Translations under genes and position numbers: made by a program | From: Chrysopilus asiliformis | Taxonomy: Eukaryota > Arthropoda > Insecta > Diptera > Rhagionidae | Assembly: GCA_964034945.1 (NCBI GenBank) | Contig: OZ035963.1 | Coordinates: 43,051,090-43,115,089, forward strand | Length of the DNA stretch: 64,000 nucleotides | Reading direction: 5' to 3' | The notes under the pieces: generated by a model | What the model saw: the letters and a program-made list of their open reading frames with translations, nothing else | The model's database searches: none | Told to the model about the DNA's origin: nothing | Part shown: positions 45,641 to 58,222 of the stretch, in pieces | Layout of the letters: each line of letters starts with the position of its first letter | How positions within the stretch are numbered: the stretch's first letter is position 1

Positions 45641-47300
45641 AGGCCGGGGCTTAACTTGGCCACGCCCCTTTTTCCAATTTTGATGGGAAATCGATTTCTG
45701 AGAGGGGGCGGGGCTTAACTCGGCCACGCCCCTTTTTCCAATTTTGATGGGAAATCGATTTCTGAGAGGAGGCGGGGTTTAACTCGGCCACGCCCCTTTT
45801 TCCAATTTTGATGGGAAATCGATTTCTGAGAGGGGGCGGGGCTTAACTCGGCCACGCCCCTTTTTCCAATTTTGATGGGAAATCGATTTCTGAGAAGGGG
45901 CGTGGCTTAACTCTGCTACGCCCCTTTTTCCAATTTTGATGGGAAATCGATTTCTGAGAAGGGGCGGGGCTTAACTCTGCTACGCCCCTTTTTCCAATTT
46001 TGATGGGAAATCGATTTCTGAGAGGGGGCGGGGCTTAACTCGGCACGCCCCTTTTTCCAATTTTGATGGGAAATCGATTTCTGAGAGGGGGCGGGGCTTA
46101 ACTCGGCCACGCCCCTTTTTCCAATTTTGATGGAAAATCGATTTCTGAGAGGGGGCGGGGCTTAACTCGACCACGCCCCTTTTTCCAATTTTGTTGGGAA
46201 ATCGATTTCTGAGAGGGGGCGGGGCTTAACTCGGCCACGCCCCTTTTTCCAATTTTGATGGGAAATCGATTTCTGAGAGGGGGCGGGGCTTAACTCGGCC
46301 ACGCCCCTTTTTCCGATTTTGATGGGAAATCGATTTCTGAGAGGGGGCGGGGCTTAACTCGGCCACGCCCCTTTTTCCAATTTTGATGGGAAATTGATTT
46401 CTGAGATGAGGCGGGGTTTAACTCGGCCACGCCCCTTTTTCCAATTTTGATGGGAAATCGATTTCTGAGAGGGGGCGGGGCTTAACTCGGCCACGCCCCT
46501 TTTTCCAATTTTGATGGGAAATCGATTTCTGAGAGAGGCCGGGGCTTAATCGGCCACGCCCCTTTTTCCAATTTTGATGGGAAATCGATTTCTGAGAGGG
46601 GGCGGGGCTTAACTCGGCCACGCCCCTTTTTCCAATTTTGATGGGAAATCGATTTCTGAGAAGGGGCGGGTCTTAACTCGGCCACGCCCCTTTTTCCAAT
46701 TTTGATGGGAAATCGATTTCTGAGAGGGGGCGGGGCTTAACGCGGCAACGCCCCTTTTTCCAATTTTGGTGGGAAATCGATTTCTGAGAGGGGGCGGGGC
46801 TTAACTCGGCCACGCCCCTTTTTCCAATTTTGATGGGAAATCGATTTCTGAGGGGGCGGAGCTTAACTCGGCCACGCCCCTTTTTCTAATTTTGATGGGA
46901 AATCGATTTCTGAGAGGAGGCGGGGTTTAACTCGGCCACGCCCCTTTTTCCAATTTTGATGGGAAATCGATTTCTGAGAAGGGGCGGGGCTTAACTCGGC
47001 CACGCCCCTTTTTCCAATTTTGATGGGAAATCGATTTCTGAGAGGGGGCGGGGCTTAGCTCGGCCACGGCCCTTTTTCCAATTTTGATGGGAAATCGATT
47101 TCTGAGAGGGGGCGGGGCTTAACTCGGCCACGCCCCTTTTTCCAATTTTGATGGGAAATCGATTTCTGAGAGAGGCCGGGGCTTAACTTGGCCACGCCCC
47201 TTTTTCCAATTTTGATGGCAACTCGATTTCTGAGAGGGGGCGGGGCTTAACTCGGCCACGCCCCTTTTTCCAATTTTGATGGGAAATCGATTTCTGAGAG
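45641..47300 (+). repeat. CGGCACG module, fourth copy
   Basis: Two ACTCTGCTACG monomers (near 45910 and 45974), CTCGGCACG (46041), CCGATTTTGATGGG (near 46313), GAGATGAGG, CTTAATCGG, GGGCGGGTCTT, AACGCGGCAACG and a shortened CTGAGGGGGCGGAGC monomer repeat the 40.7-42.1 kb order at a lag of 5,059 bp. TTCCGATTTT is seen only here and near 41.25 kb. No gene is present. Confidence 0.82.
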
Positions 47301-47953
47301 GGGGCGGGGCTTAACTCGGCCACGCCCCTTTTTCCAATTTTGATGGGAAATCGATTTCTGAGAAGGGGCGGGTCTTAACTCGGCCACGCCCCTTTTACCA
47401 ATTTTGATGGGAAATCGATTTCTGAGAGGGGGCGGGGCTTAACTCGGCCACGCCCCTTTTTCTAATTTTGATGGGAAATCGATTTCTGAGAGGGGGCGGG
47501 GGGCTTAACTCGGCCACGCCCCTTTTTCCAATTTTGATGGGAAATCGATTTCTGAGAGGGGGCGGGGCTTAACTCGGCCACGCCCCTTTTTCCAATTTTG
47601 ATGGGAAATCGATTTCTGAGAGGGGGCGGGGCTTAACTCGGCCACGCCCCTTTTTCCAATTTTGATGGGAAATCGATTTCTGAGAGGGGGCGGGGCTTAA
47701 CTCGGCCACGCCCCTTTTTCCAATTTTGATGGGAAATCGATTTCTGAGAGGGGGCGGGGCTTAACACGGCCACGCCCCTTTTTCCAATTTTGATGGGAAA
47801 TCGATTTCTGAGAGGGGGCGGGGCTTAACTCGGCCACGCCCCTTTTTCCAATTTTGATGGGAAATCGATTTCTGAGAGGGGGCGGGGCTTAACTCGGCCA
47901 CGCCCCTTTTTCCAATTTTTGATGGGAAATCGATTTCTGAGAGGGGGCGGGGC

Positions 47954-48484
47954 TTAACTCGGCCACGCCCCTTTTTCCAATTTTGATGGGAATTCGATGT
48001 CTGAGAGGGGGCGGGGCTTAACTCGGCCACGCCCCTTTTTCCAATTTTGATGGGAAATCGAATTCTGAGAGGGGGCGGCGCTTAACTCGGCCACGCCCCT
48101 TTTTCCAATTTTGATGGGAAATTGATTTCTGAGAGGAGGCGGGGCTTCACTCGGCCACGCCCCTTTTTCCAATTTTGATGGGAAATCGATTTCTGAGAGG
48201 GGGCGGGGCTTAACACGGCCACGCCCCTTTTTCCAATTTTGATGGGAAATCGATTTCTGAGAGGGGGCGGGGCTTAACTCGGCCACGCCCCTTTTTCCAA
48301 TTTTGATGGGAAATCGATTTCTGAGAGGGGCGGGGCTTAACTCGGCCACGCCCCTTTTTCCAATTTTTGATGGGAAATCGATTTCTGAGAAGGGGGGGGG
48401 GGGGGGGCTTAACTCGGCCACGCCCATTTTTCCAATTTTGATGGGAAATCGATTTCTGAGAGGGGCGGGGCTTAACTCGGCCAC
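47954..48484 (-). other. Longest minus-strand open frame (176 codons); judged non-coding
   Basis: The frame reads through about eight monomers and gives a peptide made only of rotating satellite translations such as VAELSPAPSQKS and GRGRVKPRPLSEIDF. It starts at a GTG/ATG in the monomer motif GTGGCCGAG and ends where AGTTAAGC brings a TAA into frame. It is long because one TAA is changed to GAA by a CTTCAC monomer and because 65-bp and poly-G length changes shift the frame. Similar frames of 174 codons lie at 37201-37725 and 51287-51811. No codon bias, domain, splice pattern or promoter separates it from the array. Confidence 0.85.
48392..48407 (+). repeat. Poly-G tract (16 G)
   Basis: GAGAA type in the right copy of the duplication. 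It is four G longer than its partner at 44294 although most neighbouring monomers are identical. Confidence 0.9.
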
Positions 48485-49540
48485 GCCCCTTTTTCCAATT
48501 TTGATGGGAAATCGATTTCTGAGAGGGGGCGGGGCTTAGCTCGGCCACGGCCCTTTTTCAAATTTTGATGGGAAATCGATTTCTGAGAGGGGGCGGGGCT
48601 TAACTCGGCCACGCCCCTTTTTCCAATTTTGATGGGAAATCGATTTCTGAGAGAGGCCGGGGCTTAACTTGGCCACGCCCCTTTTTTCAATTTTGATGGG
48701 AACTCGATTTCTGAGAGGGGGCGGGGCTTAACTCGGCCACGCCCCTTTTTCCAATTTTGATGGGAAATCGATTTCTGAGAAGGGGCGGGTCTTAACTCGG
48801 CCACGCCCCTTTTTCCAATTTTGATGGGAAATCGATTTCTGAGAGGGGGCGGGGCTTAACTCGGCCACGCCCCCTTTTCCAATTTTGGTGGGAAATCGAT
48901 TTCTGAGAGGGGGCGGGGCTTAACTCGGCCACGCCCCTTTTTCCAATTTTGATGGGAAATCGATTTCTGAGAGGGGGCGGGGCTTAACTCGGCCACGCCC
49001 CTTTTTCTAATTTTGATGGGAAATCGATTTCTGAGAGGGGGCGGGGCTTAACTCGGCCACGCCCCTTTTTCCAATTTTGATGGGAAATCGATTTCTGAGA
49101 GGGGGCGGGGCTTAACTCGGCCACGCCCCTTTTTCCAATTTTGATGGGAAATTGATTTCTGAGAGGAGGCGGGGCTTAACTCGGCCACGCCCCTTTTTCC
49201 AATTTTGATGGGAAATCGATTTTTGAGAGGGGGCGGGGCTTAACTCGGCCACGCCCCTTTTTCCAATTTTGATGGGAAATCGATTTCTGAGAGGGGGCGG
49301 GGCTTAACTCGGCCACGCCCCTTTTTCCAATTTTTGATGGGAAATCGATTTCTGAGAGGGGGCGGGGCTTAACTCGGCCACGCCCCTTTTTCCAATTTTG
49401 ATGGGAAATCGATGTCTGAGAGGGGGCGGGGCTTAACTCGGACACACCCCTTTTTCTAATTTTAATGAGAAATCGATTTCTGAGAGGGGGCGGGGCTTCA
49501 CTCGGCCACGCCCCTTTTTCCAATTTTGATGGGAAATCGA

Positions 49541-52500
49541 TTTCTGAGAGGGGCGGGGCTTAACCCGGCCACGCCCCTTTTTCCAATTTTGATGGGAAAT
49601 CGATTTCTGAGAGGGGGCGGGGCTTAACTCGGCCACGCCCCTTTTTCCAATTTTGATGGGAAATCGATTTCTGAGAGGGGGCGGGGCTTAACACGGCCAC
49701 GCCCCTTTTTCCAATTTTGATGGGAAATCGATTTTTGAGAGGGGGCGGGGCTTAACTCGGCCACGCCCCTTTTTCCAATTTTGATGGGAAATCGATTTCT
49801 GAGAGGGGGCGGGGCTTAACTCGGCCACGCCCCTTTTTCCAATTTTGATGGGAAATTGATTTCTGAGAAGGGGCGGGGCTTAACTCGGCCACGCCCCTTT
49901 TTCCAATTTTGATGGGAAATCGATTTCTGAGAGGGGGCGGGGCTTAACTCGGCCACGCCCCCTTTTCCAATTTTGGTGGGAAATCGATTTCTGAGAGGGG
50001 GCGGGGCTTAACTCGGCCACGCCCCTTTTTCCAATTTTGATGGGAAATCGATTTCTGAGAGGGGGCGGGGCTTAACTCGGCCACGCCCCTTTTTCTAATT
50101 TTGATGGGAAATCGATTTCTGAGAGGGGGCGGGGCTTAACTCGGCCACGCCCCTTTTTCCAATTTTGATGGGAAATCGATTTCTGAGAGGGGGCGGGGCT
50201 TAACTCGGCCACGCCCCTTTTTCCAATTTTGATGGGAAATTGATTTCTGAGAGGAGGCGGGGCTTCACTCGGCCACGCCCCTTTTTCCAATTTTGATGGG
50301 AAATCGATTTTTGAGAGGGGGCGGGGCTTAACACGGCCACGCCCCTTTTTCCAATTTTGATGGGAAATCGATTTCTGAGAGGGGGCGGGGCTTAACTCGG
50401 CCACGCCCCTTTTTCCAATTTTGATGGGAAATCGATTTCTGAGAAGGGGCGGGGCTTAACTCGGCCACGCCCCTTTTTCCAATTTTTGATGGGAAATCGA
50501 TTTCTGAGAGGGGGCGGGGCTTAACTCGGCCACGCCCCTTTTTCCAATTTTGATGGGAAATCGATGTCTGAGAGGGGGCGGGGCTTAACTCGGACACGCC
50601 CCTTTTTCCAATTTTAATGGGAAATCGATTTCTGAGAGGGGGCGGGGCTTCACTCGGCCACGCCCCTTTTTCCAATTTAGATGGGAAATCGATTTCTGAG
50701 AGGGGCGGGGCTTAACCCGGCCACGCCCCTTTTTCCAATTTTGATGGGAAATCGATTTCTGAAAGGGGGCGGGGCTTAACTCGGCCACGCCCTTTTTTCC
50801 AATTTTAATGTGAAATCGATTTCTGAGAGGGGGCGGGGCTTCACTCGGCCACGCCCCTTTTTCCAATTTTGATGGGAAATCGATTTCTGAGAGGGGGCGG
50901 GGCTTAACTCGGCCACGCCCCTTTTTCCAATTTTGATGGGAAATCGATTTCTGAGAGGGGGCGGGGCTTAACTCGGCCACGCCCCTTTTTCTAATTTTGA
51001 TGGGAAATTGATTTCTGAGAGGGGGCGGGGCTTAACTCGGTCACGCCCCTTTTTCCAATTTTAATGGGAAATCGATTTCTGAGAGGGGGCGGGGCTTCAC
51101 TCGGCCACGCCCCTTTTTCCAATTTAGATGGGAAATCGATTTCTGAGAGGGGCGGGGCTTAACCCGACCACGCCCCTTTTTCCAATTTTGATGGGAAATC
51201 GATTTCTGAGAGGGGGCGGGGCTTAACTCGGCCACGCCCCTTTTTCCAATTTTGATGGGAAATCGATTTCTGAGAGGGGGCGGGGCTTAACACGGCCACG
51301 CCCCTTTTTCCAATTTTGATGGGAAATCGATTTTTGAGAGGGGGCGGGGCTTAACTCGGCCACGCCCCTTTTTCCAATTTTGATGGGAAATCGATTTCTG
51401 ACAGGGGGCGGGGCTTAACTCGGCCACGCCCCTTTTTCCAATTTTGATGGGAAATTGATTTCTGAGAGGGGGCGGGGCTTTACTCGGCCACGCCCCTTTT
51501 TCCAATTTTGATGGGAAATCGATGTCTGAGAGGGGGCGGGGCTTAACTCGGCCACGCCCCTTTTTCCAATTTTGATGGGAAATCGAATTCTGAGAGGGGG
51601 CGGGGCTTAACTCGGCCACGCCCCTTTTTCCAATTTTGATGGGAAATTGATTTCTGAGAGGAGGCGGGGCTTCACTCGGCCACGCCCCTTTTTCCAATTT
51701 TGATGGGAAATCGATTTCTGAGAGGGGGCGGGGCTTAACACGGCCACGCCCCTTTTTCCAATTTTGATGGGAAATCGATTTCTGAGAGGGGGCGGGGCTT
51801 AACTCGGCCACGCCCCTTTTTCCAATTTTGATGGGAAATCGATTTCTGAGAGGGGGCGGGGCTTAACTCGGCCACGCCCCTTTTTCCAATTTTTGATGGG
51901 AAATCGATTTCTGAGAGGGGGCGGGGCTTAACTCGGCCACGCCCCTTTTTCCAATTTTGATGGGAAATCGATGTCTGAGAGGGGGCGGGGCTTAACTCGG
52001 ACACGCCCCTTTTTCCAATTTTAATGGGAAATCGATTTCTGAGAGGGGGCGGGGCTTCACTCGGCCACGCCCCTTTTTCCAATTTAGATGGGAAATCGAT
52101 TTCTGAGAGGGGCGGGGCTTAACCCGGCCACGCCCCTTTTTCCAATTTTGATGGGAAATCAATTTCTGAGAGGGGGCGGGGCTTAACTCGGCCACGCCCC
52201 TTTTTCCAATTTTAATGTGAAATCGATTTCTGAGAGGGGGCGGGGCTTAACTCGGCCACGCCCCTTTTTCTAATTTTGATGGGAAATTGATTTCTGAGAG
52301 GGGGCGGGGCTTAACTCGGCCACGCCCCTTTTTCCAATTTTGATGAGAAATCGATTTCTGAGAGGGGGCGGGGCTTAACTCGGCCACGCCCCTTTTTCCA
52401 ATTTTGATGGAAATCGATTTCTGAGAGGGGGTGGGGCTTAACTCGGCCACGCCCATTTTTCCAATTTTGATGGGAAATCGATTTCTGAGAGGGGGCGGGG

Positions 52501-53240
52501 CTTAACTCGGCCACGCCCCTTTTTTCAATTTTGATGGGAAATTGATTTCTGAGAGGAGGCGGGGCTTCACTCGGCCACGCCCCTTTTTCCAATTTTGATG
52601 GGAAATCGATTTCTGAGAGGGGGCGGGGCTTAACTCGGCCACGCCCCTTTTTCCAATTTTGATGGGAAATCGATTTCTGAGAGGGGGCGGGGCTTAACTC
52701 GGCCACGCCCCTTTGTTTAACTTTGATGGGAAATCGATTTCTGAGAGGGGGCGGGACTTAACTCGGCCACGCCCCTTCTTCCAATTTTGATGGGAAATCG
52801 ATTTCTGAGAAGGGGCGGGGCTTAACTCGGCCACGCCCCTTTTTCCAATTTTGATGGGAAATCGATTTCTGAGAGGGGGCGGGGCTTAACTCGGCCACGC
52901 CCATTTTTCCAATTTTGATGGGAAATCGATTTCTGAGAAGGGGCGGGGCTTAACTCGGCCACGCCCCTTCTTCCAATTTTGATGGGAAATCGATTTCTGA
53001 GAAGGGGCGGGGCTTAACTCGGCCACGCCCCTTTTTCCAATTTTGATGGGAAATCGATTTCTGAGAAGGGGCGGGGCTTAACTCGGCCACGCCCCTTTTT
53101 CCAATTTTGATGGGAAATCGATTTCTGAGAAGGGGCGGGGCTTAACTCGGCCACGCCCATTTTTCCAATTTTGATGGGAAATCGATTTCTGAGAGGGGGC
53201 GGGGCTTAACTCGGCCACGCCCCTTCTTCCAATTTTGACG
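49541..53240 (+). repeat. Domain of TTTAGATGGG, TTTTAATGGG and AACCCGG variants
   Basis: CAATTTAGATGGG monomers (near 50674, 51122, 52081) are each followed by a 63-bp GAGGGGCGGGGCTTAACCC monomer. Block 50.3-50.8 kb recurs at 51.7-52.2 kb (lag 1,407 bp) and at 57.45-57.95 kb (lag 5,722 bp from the second). Block 51.04-51.44 kb recurs at 55.61-56.01 kb (4,570 bp). An odd CTTTGTTTAACTTTG monomer lies at 52711, and CCCCTTCTTCC monomers are at about 52775, 52967 and 53223. No gene is present. Confidence 0.82.
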
Positions 53241-53890
53241 GGAAATCGATTTCTGAGAAGGGACGGGGCTTAACTCGGCCACGCCCCTTTTTCCAATTTT
53301 GATGGGAAATCGATTTCTGAGAGGGGGCGGGGCTTAACTCGGCCACGCCCCTTTTTCCAATTTTGATGGGAAATCGATTTCTGAGAGGGGGCGGGGCTTA
53401 ACTCGGCCACGCCCATTTTTCCAATTTTGATGGGAAATCGATTTCTGAGAGGGGGCGGGGCTTAACTCGGCCACGCCCCTTTTTCCAATTTTGATGGGAA
53501 CTCGATTTCTGAGAGGGGGCGGGGCTTAACTCGGCCACGCCCCTTTTTCCAATTTTGATGGGAAATCGATTTCTGAGAGGGGGCGGGGCTTAACTCGGCC
53601 ACGCCCCTTTTTCCAATTTTGATGGGAAATCGATTTCTGAGAGGGGGTGGGGCTTAACTCGGCCACGCCCATTTTTCCAATTTTGATGGGAAATCGATTT
53701 CTGAGAGGGGGCGGGGCTTAACGCGCCCACGCCCCTTTTTCCAATTTTGATGGGAAATCGATTTCTGACAGGGGGTGGGGCTTAACTCGGCCCCGCCCCT
53801 TTTTCCAATTTTGATGGGAAATCGATTTCTGCGAGGGGGCGGGGCTTAACTCCGCCACGCCCCTTTTTCCAATTTTGATGGGAAATCGAT

Positions 53891-53921
53891 CCAATTTTTC
53901 CAATTTTGATGGGAAATCGAT
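53891..53921 (+). repeat. 31-bp truncated monomer, copy near 53.9 kb
   Basis: This has the same junction as at 175 and 2128. It is preceded by GCGAGGG and CTCCGCC variants that are shared with the 59.8 kb copy. It is followed by GGGCGGAGC and then an 11-G tract at 54123. Confidence 0.9.
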
Positions 53922-54122
53922 TTCTGAGAGGGGGCGGGGCTTAACTCGGCCACGCCCCTTTTTCCAATTTTGATGGGAAATCGATTTCTGAGAGGGGGCG
54001 GAGCTTAACTCGGCCACGCCCCTTTTTCCAATTTTGATGGGAAATCGATTTCTGAGAAGGGGCGGGGCTTAACTCGGCCACGCCCATTTTTCCAATTTTG
54101 ATGGGAAATCGATTTCTGAGAA

Positions 54123-54133
54123 GGGGGGGGGGG
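54123..54133 (+). repeat. Poly-G tract (11 G)
   Basis: GAGAA type. The following monomer has CGCCCC instead of CGCCCA. Confidence 0.9.
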
Positions 54134-54965
54134 CTTAACTCGGCCACGCCCCTTTTTCCAATTTTGATGGGAAATCGATTTCTGAGAGGGGGCGGGGCTT
54201 AACTCGGCCACGCCTCTTTTTCCAATTTTGATGGGAAATCGATTTCTGAGAGGGGGCGGGGCTTAGCTCGGCCACGGCCCTTTTTCCAATTTTGATGGGA
54301 AATCGATTTCTGAGAGGGGGCGGGGCTTAACTCGGCCACGCCCCTTTTTCCAATTTTGATGGGAAATCCATTTTTGAGAGGGGGCCGGGCTTAACTCGCC
54401 ACGCCCCTTTTTCCAATTTTGATGGGAAATCGATTTCTGAGAGGGGGCGGAGCTTAACTCGGCCACGCCCCTTTTTCCAATTTTGATGGGAAATCGATTT
54501 CTGAGAGGGGGCGGGGCTTAACTCGGCCACGCCCCTTTTTCCAATTTTGATGGGAAATCGATTTGTGAGAAGGGGTGGGGCTTAACTCGGCCACGCCCCT
54601 TTTTCCAATTTTGATGGGAAATCGATTTCTGAGAGGGGGCGGAGCTTAACTCGGCCACGCCCCTTTTTCCAATTTTGATGGGAAATCGATTTCTGAGAGG
54701 GGGCGGGGCTTAACTCGGTCACGCCCCTTTTTCCAATTTTGATGGGAAATCGATTTGTGAGAAGGGGTGGGGCTTAACTCGGCCACGCCCCTTTTTCCAA
54801 TTTTGATGGGAAATCGATTTCTGAGAGGGGGCGGGGCTTAACTCGGCCACGCCCCTTGTTCCAATTTTGATGGGAAATCAATTTCTGAGAGGGGACGGGG
54901 CTTAACTCGTCCACTCCCCTTTTTCCAATTTTGATGGGAAATCGATTTCTGAGAGGGGGCGGGGC

Positions 54966-55473
54966 TTAACTCGGACACGCCCCTTTTTCCAATTTTGATA
55001 GGAAATCGATTTCTGAGAGGGGGCGGGGCTTCACTCGGCCACGCCCCTTTTTCCAATTTAGATGGGAAATCGATTTCTGAGAGGGGCGGGGCTTAACCCG
55101 GCCACGCCCCTTTTTCCAATTTTGATGGGAAATCGATTTCTGAGAGGGGCGGGGCTTAACCCGGCCACGCCCCTTTTTCCAATTTTGATGGGAAATCGAT
55201 TTCTGAGAGGGGGCGGGGCTTAACTCGGCCACGCCCCTTTTTCCAATTTTGATAGGAAATCGATTTCTGAGAGGGGGCGGGGCTTCACTCGGCCACGCCC
55301 CTTTTTCCAATTTAGATGGGAAATCGATTTCTGAGAGGGGCGGGGCTTAACCCGGCCACGCCCCTTTTTCCAATTTTGATGGGAAATCGATTTCTGAGAG
55401 GGGCGGGGCTTAACCCGGCCACGCCCCTTTTTCCAATTTTGATGGGAAATCGATTTCTGAGAGGGGGCGGGGC
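54966..55473 (+). repeat. Four-monomer (254-bp) tandem duplication
   Basis: Each unit has GATAGGAAATCG, CTTCACTCGG, TTTAGATGGG and two consecutive GAGGGGCGGGGCTTAACCC monomers. Two 63-bp monomers explain why the lag is 254 and not 256 bp. Confidence 0.85.
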
Positions 55474-58222
55474 TTAACTCGGCCACGCCCCTTTTTCCAA
55501 TTTTGATGGGAAATCGATTTCTGAGAGGGGGCGGGGCTTAACTCGGCCACGCCCCTTTTTCTAATTTTGATGGGAAATTGATTTCTGAGAGGGGGCGGGG
55601 CTTAACTCGGTCACGCCCCTTTTTCCAATTTTAATGGGAAATCGATTTCTGAGAGGGGGCGGGGCTTCACTCGGCCACGCCCCTTTTTCCAATTTAGATG
55701 GGAAATCGATTTCTGAGAGGGGCGGGGCTTAACCCGGCCACGCCCCTTTTTCCAATTTTGATGGGAAATCGATTTCTGAGAGGGGGCGGGGCTTAACTCG
55801 GCCACGCCCCTTTTTCCAATTTTGATGGGAAATCGATTTCTGAGAGGGGGCGGGGCTTAACACGGCCACGCCCCTTTTTCCAATTTTGATGGGAAATCGA
55901 TTTTTGAGAGGGGGCGGGGCTTAACTCGGCCACGCCCCTTTTTCCAATTTTGATGGGAAATCGATTTCTGACAGGGGGCGGGGCTTAACTCGGTCACGCC
56001 CCTTTTTCCAATTTTAATGGGAAATCGATTTCTCAGAGGGGGCGGGGCTTCACTCGGCCACGCCCCTTTTTCCAATTTTGATGGGAAATCGATTTCTGAG
56101 AGGGGGCGGGGCTTAACTCGGCCACGCCCCTTTTTCCAATTTTGATGGGAAATCGATTTCTGAGAGGGGGCGGGGCTTAACTCGGCCACGCCCCTTTTTC
56201 TAATTTTGATGGGAAATTGATTTCTGAGAGGGGGCGGGGCTTAACTCGGTCACGCCCCTTTTTCCAATTTTAATGGGAAATCGATTTCTGAGAGGGGGCG
56301 GGGCTTCACTCGGCCACGCCCCTTTTTCCAATTTAGATGGGAAATCGATTTCTGAGAGGGGCGGGGCTTAACCCGGCCACGCCCGTTTTTCCAATTTTGA
56401 TGGGAAATCGATTTCTGAGAGGGGGCGGGGCTTAACTCGGCCACGCCCCTTTTTCCAATTTTGATGGGAAATCGATTTCTGAGAGGGGGCGGGGCTTAAC
56501 ACGGCCACGCCCCTTTTTCCAATTTTGATGGGAAATCGATTTTTGAGAGGGGGCGGGGCTTAACTCGGCCACGCCCCTTTTTCCAATTTTGATGGGAAAT
56601 CGATTTTTGAGAGGGGGCGGGGCTTAACTCGGCCACGCCCCTTTTTCCAATTTTGATGGGAAATCGATTTCTGACAGGGGGCGGGGCTTAACTCGGCCAC
56701 GCCCCTTTTTCCAATTTTTGATGGGAAATCGATTTCTGAGAGGGGGCGGGGCTTTACTCGGCCACGCCCCTTTTTCCAATTTTGATGGGAAATCGATGTC
56801 TGAGAGGGGGCGGGGCTTAACTCGGCCACGCCCCTTTTTCCAATTTTGATGGGAAATCGAATTCTGAGAGGGGGCGGGGCTTAACTCGGCCACGCCCCTT
56901 TTTCCAATTTTGATGGGAAATTGATTTCTGAGAGGAGGCGGGGCTTCACTCGGCCACGCCCCTTTTTCCAATTTTGATGGGAAATCGATTTCTGAGAGGG
57001 GGCGGGGCTTAACTCGGCCACGCCTCTTTTTCCAATTTTGATGGGAAATCGATTTCTGAGAGGGGGCGGGGCTTAGCTCGGCCACGGCCCTTTTTCCAAT
57101 TTTGATGGGAAATCGATTTCTGAGAGGGGGCGGGGCTTAACTCGGCCACGCCCCTTTTTCCAATTTTGATGGGAAATCCATTTTTGAGAGGGGGCCGGGC
57201 TTAACTCGGCCACGCCCCTTTTTCCAATTTTGATGGGAAATCGATTTCTGAGAGGGGGCGGAGCTTAACTCGGCCACGCCCCTTTTTCCAATTTTGATGG
57301 GAAATCGATTTCTGAGAGGGGGCGGGGCTTAACTCGGCCACGCCCCTTTTTCCAATTTTGATGGGAAATCGATTTGTGAGAAGGGGTGGGGCTTAACTCG
57401 GCCACGCCCCTTTTTCCAATTTTGATGGGAAATCGATTTCTGAGAGGGGGCGGAGCTTAACTCGGCCACGCCCCTTTTTCCAATTTTGATGGGAAATCGA
57501 TTTCTGAGAGGGGGCGGGGCTTAACTCGGCCACGCCCCTTTTTCCAATTTTGATGGGAAATCGATTTCTGAGAGGGGGCGGGGCTTAACTCGGCCACGCC
57601 CCTTTTTCCAATTTTTGATGGGAAATCGATTTCTGAGAGGGGGCGGGGCTTAACTCGGCCACGCCCCTTTTTCCAATTTTGATGGGAAATCGATGTCTGA
57701 GAGGGGGCGGGGCTTAACTCGGACACGCCCCTTTTTCCAATTTTAATGGGAAATCGATTTCTGAGAGGGGGCGGGGCTTCACTCGGCCACGCCCCTTTTT
57801 CCAATTTAGATGGGAAATCGATTTCTGAGAGGGGCGGGGCTTAACCCGGCCACGCCCCTTTTTCCAATTTTGATGGGAAATCAATTTCTGAGAGGGGGCG
57901 GGGCTTAACTCGGCCACGCCCCTTTTTCCAATTTTAATGTGAAATCGATTTCTGAGAGGGGGCGGGGCTTAACTCGGCCACGCCCCTTTTTCTAATTTTG
58001 ATGGGAAATTGATTTCTGAGAGGGGGCGGGGCTTAACTCGGCCACGCCCCTTTTTCCAATTTTGATGGGAAATCGATTTCTGAGAGGAGGCGGGGCTTAA
58101 CTCGGCCACGCCCCTTTTTCCAATTTTGATGGAAATCGATTTCTGAGAGGGGGCGGGGCTTAACTCGGCCACGCCCATTTTTCCAATTTTGATGGGAAAT
58201 CGATTTCTGAGAGGGGGCGGGG

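Larger units (their letters stand above)
47301..49540 (+). repeat. Right copy of the 2.2-2.4 kb segmental duplication
   Basis: The lag to the left copy is 4,099 bp at first. It falls by exactly 127 bp (63 + 64) between the GGAACTCG monomer and GGGCGGGTCTT, and by a further 65 bp before GATTTTTGAG near 49220. Each step is a whole number of named monomers. The poly-G tract has grown to 16 G (48392-48407). A minus-strand frame is open for 176 codons at 47954-48484, and a plus-strand frame for 78 codons at 48303-48539; both are products of indels. Confidence 0.87.
53241..57080 (+). repeat. Composite-block copy and a 254-bp tandem duplication
   Basis: It starts near-consensus, then has AACGCGCCCACG, CTGACAGGGGG, GGCCCCGCC, CTCCGCC, the 31-bp truncation (53891), an 11-G tract (54123-54133), TTAGCTCGGCCACGG and AAATCCATTTTTGAG with GGGGGCCGGGCTT. 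GATTTGTGAGAAGGGG monomers at about 54560 and 54752 are three monomers apart. At about 54966 and 55220 a four-monomer unit with TTTAGATGGG and two AACCCGG monomers is repeated in tandem at 254 bp, two of the four being 63 bp long. Confidence 0.8.

Noticed and set aside
48303..48539. Plus-strand open frame of 78 codons
   Set aside because: It exists only because a 65-bp monomer, a shortened monomer and a 16-G tract shift the frame. It encodes a glycine-rich satellite translation with no sign of a gene.
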